Assembly (NCBI GenBank): GCA_035501495.1
Contig: DATJWB010000160.1
Location: 16,455 to 80,454, forward strand
Source: JAIQFL01 sp035501495
GTDB taxonomy: Bacteria > Acidobacteriota > Terriglobia > Bryobacterales > Bryobacteraceae
Direction: 5' to 3'
Length of the DNA stretch: 64,000 nt
The first letter of the stretch is position 1; the number at the start of each line of letters is the position of its first letter. A program made the position numbers and the translations under genes. The notes beneath the pieces are model-generated. The model searched no databases. It saw only the letters and a program-made list of their open reading frames with translations, and was not told where the DNA came from. This document shows positions 25,625 through 33,274 of the stretch, piece by piece.

Positions 25625-26293
25625 TCATTGCCCGCTTTCGATATTCAGGTTCTCCTGCACCCAACGGTCGTCCTGCTTCAGGATGGAATAATCTTTCCGC
25701 AGGGGATGGCCCTGCCACTCCTCCGGCAGCAGGATGCGCCGCATGTCCGGGTGGCCCGCGAACTCGATGCCGAACATATCGAACACCTCGCGTTCCAACC
25801 AGTTCGCCGTCAGGTGCACACCCACCGCCGTCTCGGGCTTGTAGCCGTCAGGGATGTACGTCTTGATCCGCACGCGCTCATTGCGCGCGAAACTATAAAC
25901 GATGTACACCAGGTCAAACCGCTCGGGGCGCTTGGGCCAATCCACCGCGGTGAGGTCCACCAGATAATCGAAATCCGCTTCGAGTTTCAAATACTCCAGC
26001 ACCGGAACCGCGGAGTCCTGCCTGGTCACGATGAAGTTCTGGCCCAGGTAGGTGGCGGTCTGCACGATTCGGTCGCCGAACCTCTCCTTCAATTCGCGTG
26101 CCAGGTCGCTCTCCCAGGGAGTGGAGGCCATGCCTGCGGGAGGCTTGGCAGCCGGTGCGGCGTGGGCAGCGGGGGCCGCGGGTTTTGCCGCTGGTTTGGC
26201 GGCGTCCGCTGCCGGTTTGGCCGGTGGTTTCTGTGCCCCACTCCCATCCGGCGGAGGCGCAGGCGCACCCTCCGGCTTTTGCTCGTCAGCCAT
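25625..26293 (-). CDS. nuoC: NADH-quinone oxidoreductase subunit C with Ala/Pro/Lys-rich extension
   Basis: Encodes 222 residues. The 30 kDa-subunit domain starts near residue 60 (ESDLARELKERFGDRIV) and contains DYLVDLTAVDWPKRPERFDLVY, ANWLEREVFDMFGIEFAGHPDMRRILLP-type sequence and HPLRKDY. Residues 1-55 are a low-complexity Ala/Pro/Lys linker. An internal Met55 could start a shorter protein, but GAGG upstream of ATG 26293 and the promoter just before it support the long form. It is the first gene of this nuo operon; nuoA and nuoB are not upstream. Confidence 0.93.
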   Translation of the reverse strand: MADEQKPEGAPAPPPDGSGAQKPPAKPAADAAKPAAKPAAPAAHAAPAAKPPAGMASTPWESDLARELKERFGDRIVQTATYLGQNFIVTRQDSAVPVLEYLKLEADFDYLVDLTAVDWPKRPERFDLVYIVYSFARNERVRIKTYIPDGYKPETAVGVHLTANWLEREVFDMFGIEFAGHPDMRRILLPEEWQGHPLRKDYSILKQDDRWVQENLNIESGQ

Positions 26294-26317
26294 GGATGAT
26301 CCTCGTAAAGAAGACTA

Positions 26318-26346
26318 CTTGTATCACTTGCGTTGACAAGAGTCAA
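26318..26346 (-). promoter_or_regulatory. Candidate sigma70-type promoter of the nuo operon
   Basis: On the minus strand TTGACT (26346-26341) is separated by exactly 17 bases from TACAAG (26323-26318), placing transcription start about 18 bases before the nuoC ATG. The -35 matches 5 of 6 consensus bases, the -10 only 4 of 6. Confidence 0.4.
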
Positions 26347-26350
26347 ATTT

Positions 26351-26364
26351 CACAACGTGTTGTG
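26351..26364. promoter_or_regulatory. 14-bp palindrome next to nuo promoter
   Basis: CACAAC-GT-GTTGTG is a perfect inverted repeat with a 2-base centre, ending 5 bases upstream of the candidate -35 box. Position and form fit an operator for a dimeric regulator of the nuo operon. Confidence 0.4.
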
Positions 26365-26612
26365 TGGGCGTCGCCAAAAGCCGCCCCGGCATGCTGCATT
26401 CAGATCCGGCCCCGCTGCAGAATCAGGTGTAAAACTGTGGGTGTGCCCGGCGGGCGCGGGGTGTGCCGTTTTCCCGCCGGCTTCGAAGCTCGAGTTCCGA
26501 TGGAAAGGAAAGTAGAAGAACAGTTGCTCCCGGGACGGAAACCGCGACTCCATTCCACAACCATGCTATCGCAAACCGCCGCACACCAGGATCCCGCGCT
26601 CCCGCGAGTGGT

Positions 26613-28757
26613 CTAACGGAAATTCTCCGCCAGCATCAGATCGCTGCCGCGTTGATCCGTTCCCGTAAACAACAGGTATCGTTCGTCAGGGGAAACTCCG
26701 AGGAACCAGGATATCGGCTGTGGAGTCGTCGCGATTAACGTGGTCTTGCCGCTCGCAAGACTCAGACGCTCGATTCGGTTGCCTCCCGTCTGCGGCGGCC
26801 GGGCGAAATAGATGCCTTCCCCGCCCATGCACAAAGAGCGCCCCACCACACCCGTAGCCACCTTCTCCTCCAGTCCATCGGTCAGACGAAGCCGCCAAAG
26901 ATCGGTTACATCGACGCTGTTGGCGTAGTACAGGTAGTTCCCGTCGGGGGATTCAAAGCCCACCCACCCCCCGTTCCTGGTGACCTGCAGGGGCTCGCCA
27001 CCTTCCACCGGCATCTTCCAGATCTCAAACCGCCCGCTTCGCGAGGAGGCGAAGTACAGCCAGCGGCCGTCGTGCGATGGAGCCGGAAGAGCGCTGTCGA
27101 AACGCTCGTTCGTCAAAAAACGCGGCTTGCCTCCATCCAAATCAACAACGAAGACCTGAAAGTTGCCGTCTGTGCTGGAATCGCAATAGATCTGCTTGCC
27201 ATCCCGAGACCACCGCGGCGGCCCCAATTTGTTCCGTCTCCGTAAGGACGTCAACGGGAACGGCTCGGAGCCGTCGTCGCGCGAAATCCAGATCTCGTTG
27301 TAGCCCGAACGGTCGGACACAAATGCGATCCTGTTTCCGTCCGGTGAATACTGAGGCACCCCGTCATTCCATGTCGAGCTGATCAGTTGAATCGGCTTGC
27401 CGGGCTTGCCGCCGGCGTTTCGCAAGTCCATTCGCCAGATGTTGGTGTCGAGCCGTAACCGCTCATACGCCAGCCGGTGTCCGCGAGTCGATATGGCCAG
27501 GCTTCCAACCTGGTCGCCGGCAAAGGCGACTCGCCGAGGCGTGCGGGAACTGAAGGCGGGCACGCGCCACATCTCGCCCCGGCTGGCCCGTTCGGTGTAG
27601 TACACGATGTCGCGTCCATCCGGAGTCCAGGCAAACCCTGTGGCGAATTGCTGTTGCCGTGTGATCTGTCTGGGTACTCCCTGTGGTTTCAAGTCTTGCG
27701 AAAGCGGCAGGATAAATAATTCCGCCGTGGAATTCGTCCCTCGCCGGAACGCCAAGGTCCGGCCATCCGGAGAAAAGGCGCCAGGGGCGTCCACTTCGCC
27801 GGGTTTGGGGTACGTCAACCTGCGCTGCTCGGAGGTCTCGACGGCCAAGGCCGCGATCGCGGTCGTTTCATCGGCGGGAATGTCGGAATCCCTCTCCGGA
27901 AACGCCAACCATTTGCCATCCGGAGACCACGCCAGCGTCCAATGCCGTCGCACCGCCCATTGGGCGCGGATCTCCCGGAGTTTCCGCTCGGGTCCACCGA
28001 TACTTGGCATCAAAAACAGTGTGAGTTTTCCGTTTTGGAGGTCGCGCACCCAAGCGATGTACCGGCCGTCCGGCGACCAGGCAGGTTGCGAATCCGCTGC
28101 CCGGCCGTAAGTGAGCCGGACGGGCTTCTCAACGCCGATCTGCTTGACATAGATGTGGAAGCTATCCCTCTGCTCTCCATCCCAGATAAAGGCCACCTGG
28201 TTTCCGTCGGGCGAGAAACTCGGCTGGCTTTCCACACCTGGATAGGTCGTTAGCGGCACTGCCGTAGGGTAGGCCTCCGGACTCGCGTGATTCGAGCCGA
28301 GCCAGGCGCCTGCACCAACCAGCAATAGACTGAGGCAGACCGCGATGGCATACCAAAGCCAGCGCGTCTCGCTCTTGCCTGCCGGCCGGGTCGAAGGATC
28401 GACGCTGAAGACTGGTGCAATGAAGCGGTAGCCCTTGCGCGGCAGTGTCTCGATGAAGCGGGGATTGTCCGCCGAATCACCCAATGCGCTGCGAATCTTT
28501 TTGACGGCGGTGTTCAGCCCCCGATCGAATTCGATGAACGTCCCGGCCGGCCACACGGCTTCCCGCAGTTGTTCGCGGGCGACGACTTCTCCAGGCCGCT
28601 GCAGCAGAAGGGTGAGCACATGGAACGGCTGCTCCTGGAGTCTCACCCTTACCCCGGACTTTCGAAGCTCGTGCGCCACCAGGTCCGCCTCGAACAATCC
28701 GAATTGAACGACGCTCGGAGCGGAACCGGAAGATCCAGTGGCGATACTGCCCGGCAT
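26613..28757 (-). CDS. Membrane regulator: winged helix plus WD40/TolB-like repeats
   Basis: Encodes 714 residues. Residues about 18-115 are an OmpR/CadC-type winged-helix DNA-binding domain (FGLFEADLVAHELRKSGVRV, RPGEVVAREQLREAVWP, GLNTAVKKIRSALGD, ETLPRKGYRF). One membrane helix follows near 132-153 (WLWYAIAVCLSLLLVGAGAWL). The rest is a periplasmic six- to eight-bladed propeller of PD40/TolB repeats (FSPDGNQVAFIWDGE, WSPDGRYIAWVRD, YSPDGNRIAFVSDRSG). This is the CadC-like one-component design expanded in Acidobacteria: the propeller senses an envelope signal and the cytoplasmic head binds DNA. Target genes are unknown. It is divergent from the secreted protein gene at 28941, a possible target. 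Confidence 0.88.
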   Translation of the reverse strand: MPGSIATGSSGSAPSVVQFGLFEADLVAHELRKSGVRVRLQEQPFHVLTLLLQRPGEVVAREQLREAVWPAGTFIEFDRGLNTAVKKIRSALGDSADNPRFIETLPRKGYRFIAPVFSVDPSTRPAGKSETRWLWYAIAVCLSLLLVGAGAWLGSNHASPEAYPTAVPLTTYPGVESQPSFSPDGNQVAFIWDGEQRDSFHIYVKQIGVEKPVRLTYGRAADSQPAWSPDGRYIAWVRDLQNGKLTLFLMPSIGGPERKLREIRAQWAVRRHWTLAWSPDGKWLAFPERDSDIPADETTAIAALAVETSEQRRLTYPKPGEVDAPGAFSPDGRTLAFRRGTNSTAELFILPLSQDLKPQGVPRQITRQQQFATGFAWTPDGRDIVYYTERASRGEMWRVPAFSSRTPRRVAFAGDQVGSLAISTRGHRLAYERLRLDTNIWRMDLRNAGGKPGKPIQLISSTWNDGVPQYSPDGNRIAFVSDRSGYNEIWISRDDGSEPFPLTSLRRRNKLGPPRWSRDGKQIYCDSSTDGNFQVFVVDLDGGKPRFLTNERFDSALPAPSHDGRWLYFASSRSGRFEIWKMPVEGGEPLQVTRNGGWVGFESPDGNYLYYANSVDVTDLWRLRLTDGLEEKVATGVVGRSLCMGGEGIYFARPPQTGGNRIERLSLASGKTTLIATTPQPISWFLGVSPDERYLLFTGTDQRGSDLMLAENFR

Positions 28758-28940
28758 GTGTCGAGTTTATCAGCGGCGGAGCCCCTAAACAAGGGTTTCA
28801 GATTCTGATAGCCTTTATCCGGGCATCGTACACAACGGAGCTTAAGCCAAATTTCTTGAGGGGATTATCGGTTCAGACGAAGATCACAGTCAATCCGTCT
28901 CCGGTCGATTGAGAGTCCAGGCGCTCAGCGCCAAGACTCG

Positions 28941-29570
28941 ATGCTGTGTACGCCGCAATCTGCTCAGTTTTTATTGGCTGCGTGGCTGCTCTTCGGGGGT
29001 GATCGGGCGCCCGACCTCCTGTGCGAGTTTTCCACTCCGGAATACATCATCAGGATGCAAGTCAGCTTCTTCCCTCCGTACGAGGGGAAGCGTCTGGCGG
29101 TGTACTCCAATCGAGATCCCCGAAAAGAGATCTGTCTGGCGGGCGCGAGCGACCCTTCGGGCTGTGCGGAGAACTTTGTCGGAGCGGTCGCGATTGCCCT
29201 GTTCACCGTGACGCGGGTCGCCGATGGCCGGCCTGCGGCGGCCTCCATCCGCGAAGTTGTGACTGTCCTGGACCAGAGTCCCGGGCTCCCCAAGCGGCCG
29301 CAGTACGCCGTCACCATCAAGCTCAATGAGGGGACTGGCACTGACCTCCAGGTGTTCGGGTATGACGAAAGCCCCCTGCCTCCAGCCAAGCGCGCTGCCG
29401 AAAGGGAAACCGCCAAAGCAGCCTGGAGGCGTTACCGGCAGGAACTCTATTTGGATCAGAATCAGCAGCCTTTTGCCGTCATTGAGTGGCTCCACACGAC
29501 CACCAGCATCCGCGTGGCGAGGGTGGAGACACCGCCTCCGCCCGTAACCCGCAAAGGCCCTTCTGACTGA
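28941..29570 (+). CDS. Secreted protein of unknown function
   Basis: Encodes 209 residues from ATG 28941. The N-terminal stretch SAQFLLAAWLLFGG is hydrophobic enough for a weak signal peptide. The rest is beta-rich with no recognised motif; the C-terminal third (AKRAAERETAKAAWRRYRQELY) is a charged helix and the end is proline-rich. It is divergently placed from the propeller-type membrane regulator (183-base gap), so it may be regulated by it, but no operator is evident. Confidence 0.5.
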   Translation: MLCTPQSAQFLLAAWLLFGGDRAPDLLCEFSTPEYIIRMQVSFFPPYEGKRLAVYSNRDPRKEICLAGASDPSGCAENFVGAVAIALFTVTRVADGRPAAASIREVVTVLDQSPGLPKRPQYAVTIKLNEGTGTDLQVFGYDESPLPPAKRAAERETAKAAWRRYRQELYLDQNQQPFAVIEWLHTTTSIRVARVETPPPPVTRKGPSD

Positions 29571-29722
29571 CGCTTAGGCGGCCACACTAACCGCTGCCAG
29601 ACCTCCCGGGGCTGGTCAAGATCGAGTGCCCTGCGTCGACGGATGGCCTTCCCCGACCGTTCAACCCCGCTTAAGCCCCGGTCGCTCCGCAAACCTCAAC
29701 AAAGCCTTAAGAATGTGCTTAA

Positions 29723-30763
29723 ATGAGTACACTTCCCGGTATGCTGGCGAAACGTCTCAGGAGGGTATGGAAGACCGCGCATCTGCGCGCCCGCGAAGTG
29801 CGCATGATCGCGAGCGGCCTGGCCTCTACCGGCCACCCCATCGACGCGCATGTCATCCCCATGCGCCGCTGCAATCTCGCCTGCGCTTACTGCAACGAGT
29901 ATGACGACTCCTCCAAGCCGGTGCCGCTCGACACCATGTACCAGCGGCTCGACCACCTGGCGAATCTGGGCACGGCCATCATCACGATCTCAGGCGGCGA
30001 GCCCCTGCTGCACCCCGAATTGGACTCCATCATCGCACGGGTCCGCCGTCGCGGCATGATCGCCGGGATGATCACCAACGGATATCTCCTCACGGCCGAG
30101 CGCATCAAGCGTCTCAACCGGGCCGGCCTGGACCACCTGCAGATCTCGATCGATAACGTGCTGCCCGACGACGTTTCCAAGAAGAGCCTCAAAGTACTCG
30201 ATAAGAAGCTGCAGCTCCTGGCGGAACACGCCGAATTCCACGTAAACATCAACTCAGTGGTGGGAGGCGGAATCCGCAATCCTCAGGACGCGCTGGTCAT
30301 CGGGAAACGCGCGGTCGAGCTCGGATTCAGCTCTACGGTAGGGATCATCCACGATGGCGGCGGCCAGCTTCAGCCGTTGCGCGCCGACGAACGGGAAGTG
30401 TACTCCGCCATGCGCGCCATGGAGAAGAGCAGCTACGCGCGCATCAACTACTTCCAGGACAACATCGCGCACGGCCGGGAGAACCGGTGGCGCTGCCGCG
30501 CCGGGGCTCGCTACCTCTACATCTGCGAGGATGGCCTGGTGCACTACTGTTCGCAGCAGCGCGGCTATCCCGGCAAAGCGCTCCTCGAGTACACTCCTGA
30601 AGACATCCGCCGGGAATACCGAACGGTAAAGGGCTGCGCCCCGCGCTGCACGGTCGCCTGTGTCCACCAAGTCTCGACCATCGACTTCTGGCGCGATCCG
30701 CAGGATCTGCAGCCGTCGAATCGAGTGGCGGAGCAGCCTCAACGTCTCGTGCAGATCCAGTGA
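29723..30763 (+). CDS. Radical SAM protein with C-terminal cysteine cluster
   Basis: Encodes 346 residues from ATG 29723; ATG 29741 is an equally plausible start. The radical SAM motif C-x3-C-x2-C is at Cys50, Cys54, Cys57 (CNLACAYCNEY), followed by SAM-binding ITISGGEPLLHPEL. The C-terminal third holds more cysteines (CRAGARYLYICEDGLVHYC and GCAPRCTVACVHQ), as in SPASM/twitch proteins with an auxiliary iron-sulfur cluster. No precursor peptide gene was found next to it. The substrate is unknown; HpnH-type hopanoid enzymes have a different cysteine context. The next gene on the same strand, a PIG-L deacetylase, may belong with it. Confidence 0.85.
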   Translation: MSTLPGMLAKRLRRVWKTAHLRAREVRMIASGLASTGHPIDAHVIPMRRCNLACAYCNEYDDSSKPVPLDTMYQRLDHLANLGTAIITISGGEPLLHPELDSIIARVRRRGMIAGMITNGYLLTAERIKRLNRAGLDHLQISIDNVLPDDVSKKSLKVLDKKLQLLAEHAEFHVNINSVVGGGIRNPQDALVIGKRAVELGFSSTVGIIHDGGGQLQPLRADEREVYSAMRAMEKSSYARINYFQDNIAHGRENRWRCRAGARYLYICEDGLVHYCSQQRGYPGKALLEYTPEDIRREYRTVKGCAPRCTVACVHQVSTIDFWRDPQDLQPSNRVAEQPQRLVQIQ

Positions 30764-30895
30764 CGCCTTGATCCTCGGTTCGTCACCGCGCCCGGCGTCA
30801 CGAACCGCCGTATTCACCCTCACGAACTGTGGAGACTGTGATCGGAATCACTGTGATTGTGCGGAGGCCGCGCTGTAATAAGAGCAGGATGTGTT

Positions 30896-31717
30896 GTGCA
30901 GCAAGAGCCACCGATTAGCGGGCAGCGTGTGATTGTCGTGGCGGCGCATCCTGACGACGAAACGATCGGTGCAGGCGGAGCATTGCCCCTGGCATCGGAA
31001 GTGATCTTCGTTCACCTCACGGATGGCGCTTCCCGGGATCTGCAGGAGGCTCAGGCGAAGGGATTCGCATCCCGGGTGGAGTATGCCGCGGCACGGCGGC
31101 AGGAATTTCAAAATGCCCTGCAAGCCGGCGGCATCGTGCCGGTCGCCTGCGTGGATCTCGGGTATCCAGACCAGGAGGCGTCGCTTCACATGCCGGAGAT
31201 TGTGCATGGGCTGATGCGGCTGCTGACGCGCTCCCGGTTTGACCTGATTCTTGTGCATCCCTATGAGGGCGGGCACCCGGATCACGATGCCGCGGCCTTC
31301 GCCGCACAGTCCGCGGTGAAACTTCTGACGGAGCGATCTTCTCCGCGGCGAGTCGAGTTCACCTCCTATCACAGCCGCTATGGGCGGTTGGAAGCGGGAA
31401 TGTTCCTCCCGAACGGCTCACGGGAGATGGTCTATCGGCTCGGCCCGGAGGAGCGGGCGCGGAAGGTGAGAATGCTCGCCTGCTACCAGTCGCAACAGGA
31501 AGTGCTGCGCCAGTCTCCGGTGGAAGAAGAGCGCTTTCGAACAGCCCCGGATTACGACTTCGCCCGCCCGCCGCACGAAGGCCGCCTTTATTATGAGCTG
31601 TTCCCGTGGGGCATGACGGGAGCACACTGGCTGGCTCTGGCGGAAGCGGCCGAGAAGCAACTGGGGTTGTGCGGACCGCCGCCGGCATGGCTCCAAACGC
31701 CGCGTCCCCGCCTGTAG
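30896..31717 (+). CDS. PIG-L (LmbE) family deacetylase
   Basis: Encodes 273 residues from GTG 30896, preceded by AGGA; a TTG farther upstream is less likely. The zinc-binding AAHPDDE motif is at residues 17-23 and the third ligand lies in HPYEGGHPDHDAA. These metal-dependent enzymes remove N-acetyl groups from sugars or sugar conjugates (GlcNAc-PI, GlcNAc-Ins in mycothiol, GlcNAc-malate in bacillithiol). No glycosyltransferase or ligase of a thiol pathway is nearby, so the substrate is open. No signal peptide, so it is cytoplasmic. Confidence 0.88.
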   Translation: MQQEPPISGQRVIVVAAHPDDETIGAGGALPLASEVIFVHLTDGASRDLQEAQAKGFASRVEYAAARRQEFQNALQAGGIVPVACVDLGYPDQEASLHMPEIVHGLMRLLTRSRFDLILVHPYEGGHPDHDAAAFAAQSAVKLLTERSSPRRVEFTSYHSRYGRLEAGMFLPNGSREMVYRLGPEERARKVRMLACYQSQQEVLRQSPVEEERFRTAPDYDFARPPHEGRLYYELFPWGMTGAHWLALAEAAEKQLGLCGPPPAWLQTPRPRL

Positions 31718-31724
31718 ACTCAGA

Positions 31725-32405
31725 GTGGCAAGCTGCGTGCACAAACATATTATCGTGCTAGTCAGTTTGGAAGATTATTACGGTGTGCCGCTGTTAGCGG
31801 CCGAAGGGCCTGCCGGCGATGTCGAAGATTTCCTGTTTGATGACGAGGCATGGCTGGTCCGTCATCTCGTGGTCGATGTGGGCGGCTGGGTCGGCCGCCG
31901 GGACGTTGCGATTCCCATCAGCGCTTTGGAAAAGCCGGTCTGGGCAACGAAGACGTTCGTCACAACCCTGACCCGGGATGCAGTCCGGAGGAGTCCAGGC
32001 GCCGAACAACACAGACCCGTCTCCCGGCAGCAGGAAATCGCGATGAATCAATACTATGGCTGGCCGGCCTATTGGCGGGGAATGTCGGCCAACGCCGAAC
32101 TGCCTCCCGTTTCGGTCGCGGCGGGACGGGAGTTCCCAGTCCGGGCGGGGGAGGATCCGCACCTCCGCAGCGCTCAAGCGGTCATCGGCTACAAGGTCTG
32201 GGGCGGCGACAACTTCATCGGGACGCTGGAGAACCTCATCGTGGATGAACGGTCGTGGCACATTGGTTATCTCGATGTAAAGACCGGTAAGTGGCTCGAC
32301 AAGCGAGCGGTACTGTTGCCCACGCGCCTGGTGACCGCCATATCATGGGCCAAACACCGCATCCGGGTCGTGGATTCGGAAAGTAAGATAGCTTCTTTGC
32401 GTTGA
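31725..32405 (+). CDS. PRC-barrel domain protein
   Basis: Encodes 226 residues from GTG 31725; GTG 31737 is another option and the start is uncertain. Two PRC-barrel domains are seen: about 15-80 (YYGVPLLAAEGPAGDVEDFLFDDEAWLVRHLVVDVG) and about 145-215 (VIGYKVWGGDNFIGTLENLIVDERSWHIGYLDVKTG). Such tandem PRC proteins are abundant in Acidobacteria and other soil bacteria; PRC barrels also occur in photosynthetic reaction centres and the RNA factor RimM and usually mediate protein binding. Cellular role unknown. It starts 7 bases after the deacetylase stop, so the two may be co-transcribed. Confidence 0.8.
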   Translation: MASCVHKHIIVLVSLEDYYGVPLLAAEGPAGDVEDFLFDDEAWLVRHLVVDVGGWVGRRDVAIPISALEKPVWATKTFVTTLTRDAVRRSPGAEQHRPVSRQQEIAMNQYYGWPAYWRGMSANAELPPVSVAAGREFPVRAGEDPHLRSAQAVIGYKVWGGDNFIGTLENLIVDERSWHIGYLDVKTGKWLDKRAVLLPTRLVTAISWAKHRIRVVDSESKIASLR

Positions 32406-32563
32406 TACTAAGTACCGGTACGCACGCGAGTGCTTCCGTGTACAGCGGTCCTCCTATCCGGTAACACAGAACACCCATTGCCCGAGCCGGGTGATTCACT
32501 GTCTTGCGTCAATGCGATATCGTCGAAGGAGGAGAGACGCTCGATCCTGCAGCATAAGGTCGA

Positions 32564-33274
32564 TTGACTGAGTCGGCCAAGAACGAAGCTCGCGGCTGGC
32601 CGCGCGAGCCCAAAGGTTGTGGTGTGCCGCAATTCTTTCCGCGAGGCGCGAATTCCATTGCCCGGCTGACGCTCCTCGCCATCGTGGTGGGAATCGGAGG
32701 GCTGGGTTGCTTTGGATATTGGCTGGTCGAATCCCCGTATGAGACCCGCCAGAACATACCGCGGGAGCAACCGGTTCCGTTCAGCCACGAACATCACGTT
32801 GGGGGTTTGGGGATGGATTGCCGTTACTGCCATACGTCGGTGGAGGAATCCTCCTTCGCGGGCATCCCGGCCACCAAGATCTGCATGAACTGTCATTCGC
32901 AGATGTGGGCCGTCGCTCCGATCTTAGAGCCCGTGCGGGAGAGTTACCGCAATGGTAAGTCGATCGAGTGGACTCGTGTACATGACTTACCTGACTTTGT
33001 GTATTTCGATCACAGTATCCACATACACCAGGGAATCGGCTGTTCGAGTTGCCACGGACGGATCGATCGGATGCCGCTGACCTGGCAGGCCGCCTCCCTG
33101 CGGATGGAGTGGTGTCTGGAGTGTCATCGCAACCCGGCGGCGTATGTGCGGCCGCGCGGCCGCGTTTTTGACATGAGCTATGAGGCGCCGCCCGACCAGG
33201 CAACGCTGGGGAAACGGCTCGTGGCGGAGTATCACATCAGAAGCCTCACCAGGTGCTCGACGTGTCATCGATAG
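32564..33274 (+). CDS. actA: Alternative complex III pentaheme cytochrome ActA
   Basis: Encodes 236 residues from TTG 32564, with AAGGT just upstream; no better start lies before the membrane helix. One N-terminal helix (about 33-56, LTLLAIVVGIGGLGCFGYWL) anchors a periplasmic domain with five c-type heme sites: CRYCH (86-90), CMNCH (107-111), CSSCH (160-164), CLECH (184-188) and CSTCH (231-235). This matches ActA of alternative complex III, which passes electrons from quinol to a downstream cytochrome oxidase. It is the first gene of a 12-gene respiratory cluster and overlaps the start of actB. Confidence 0.92.
   Translation: MTESAKNEARGWPREPKGCGVPQFFPRGANSIARLTLLAIVVGIGGLGCFGYWLVESPYETRQNIPREQPVPFSHEHHVGGLGMDCRYCHTSVEESSFAGIPATKICMNCHSQMWAVAPILEPVRESYRNGKSIEWTRVHDLPDFVYFDHSIHIHQGIGCSSCHGRIDRMPLTWQAASLRMEWCLECHRNPAAYVRPRGRVFDMSYEAPPDQATLGKRLVAEYHIRSLTRCSTCHR

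Larger units (their letters stand above)
26294..26612. other. 319-base intergenic region upstream of nuoC
   Basis: The proximal 70 bases hold the nuoC promoter and a palindrome, listed separately. Farther out is a stem of CCGGCGGG (26447-26454) and CCCGCCGG (26473-26480) without a T-run. A short plus-strand reading frame from ATG 26500 (38 residues, MERKVEEQLLPGRKPRL) ends at 26616; it has no recognisable homology and is not called as a gene. Confidence 0.5.

Noticed and set aside
26500..26616. 38-residue plus-strand frame in the nuoC upstream gap
   Set aside because: No homology, no clear ribosome-binding site, and its end overlaps the regulator gene.
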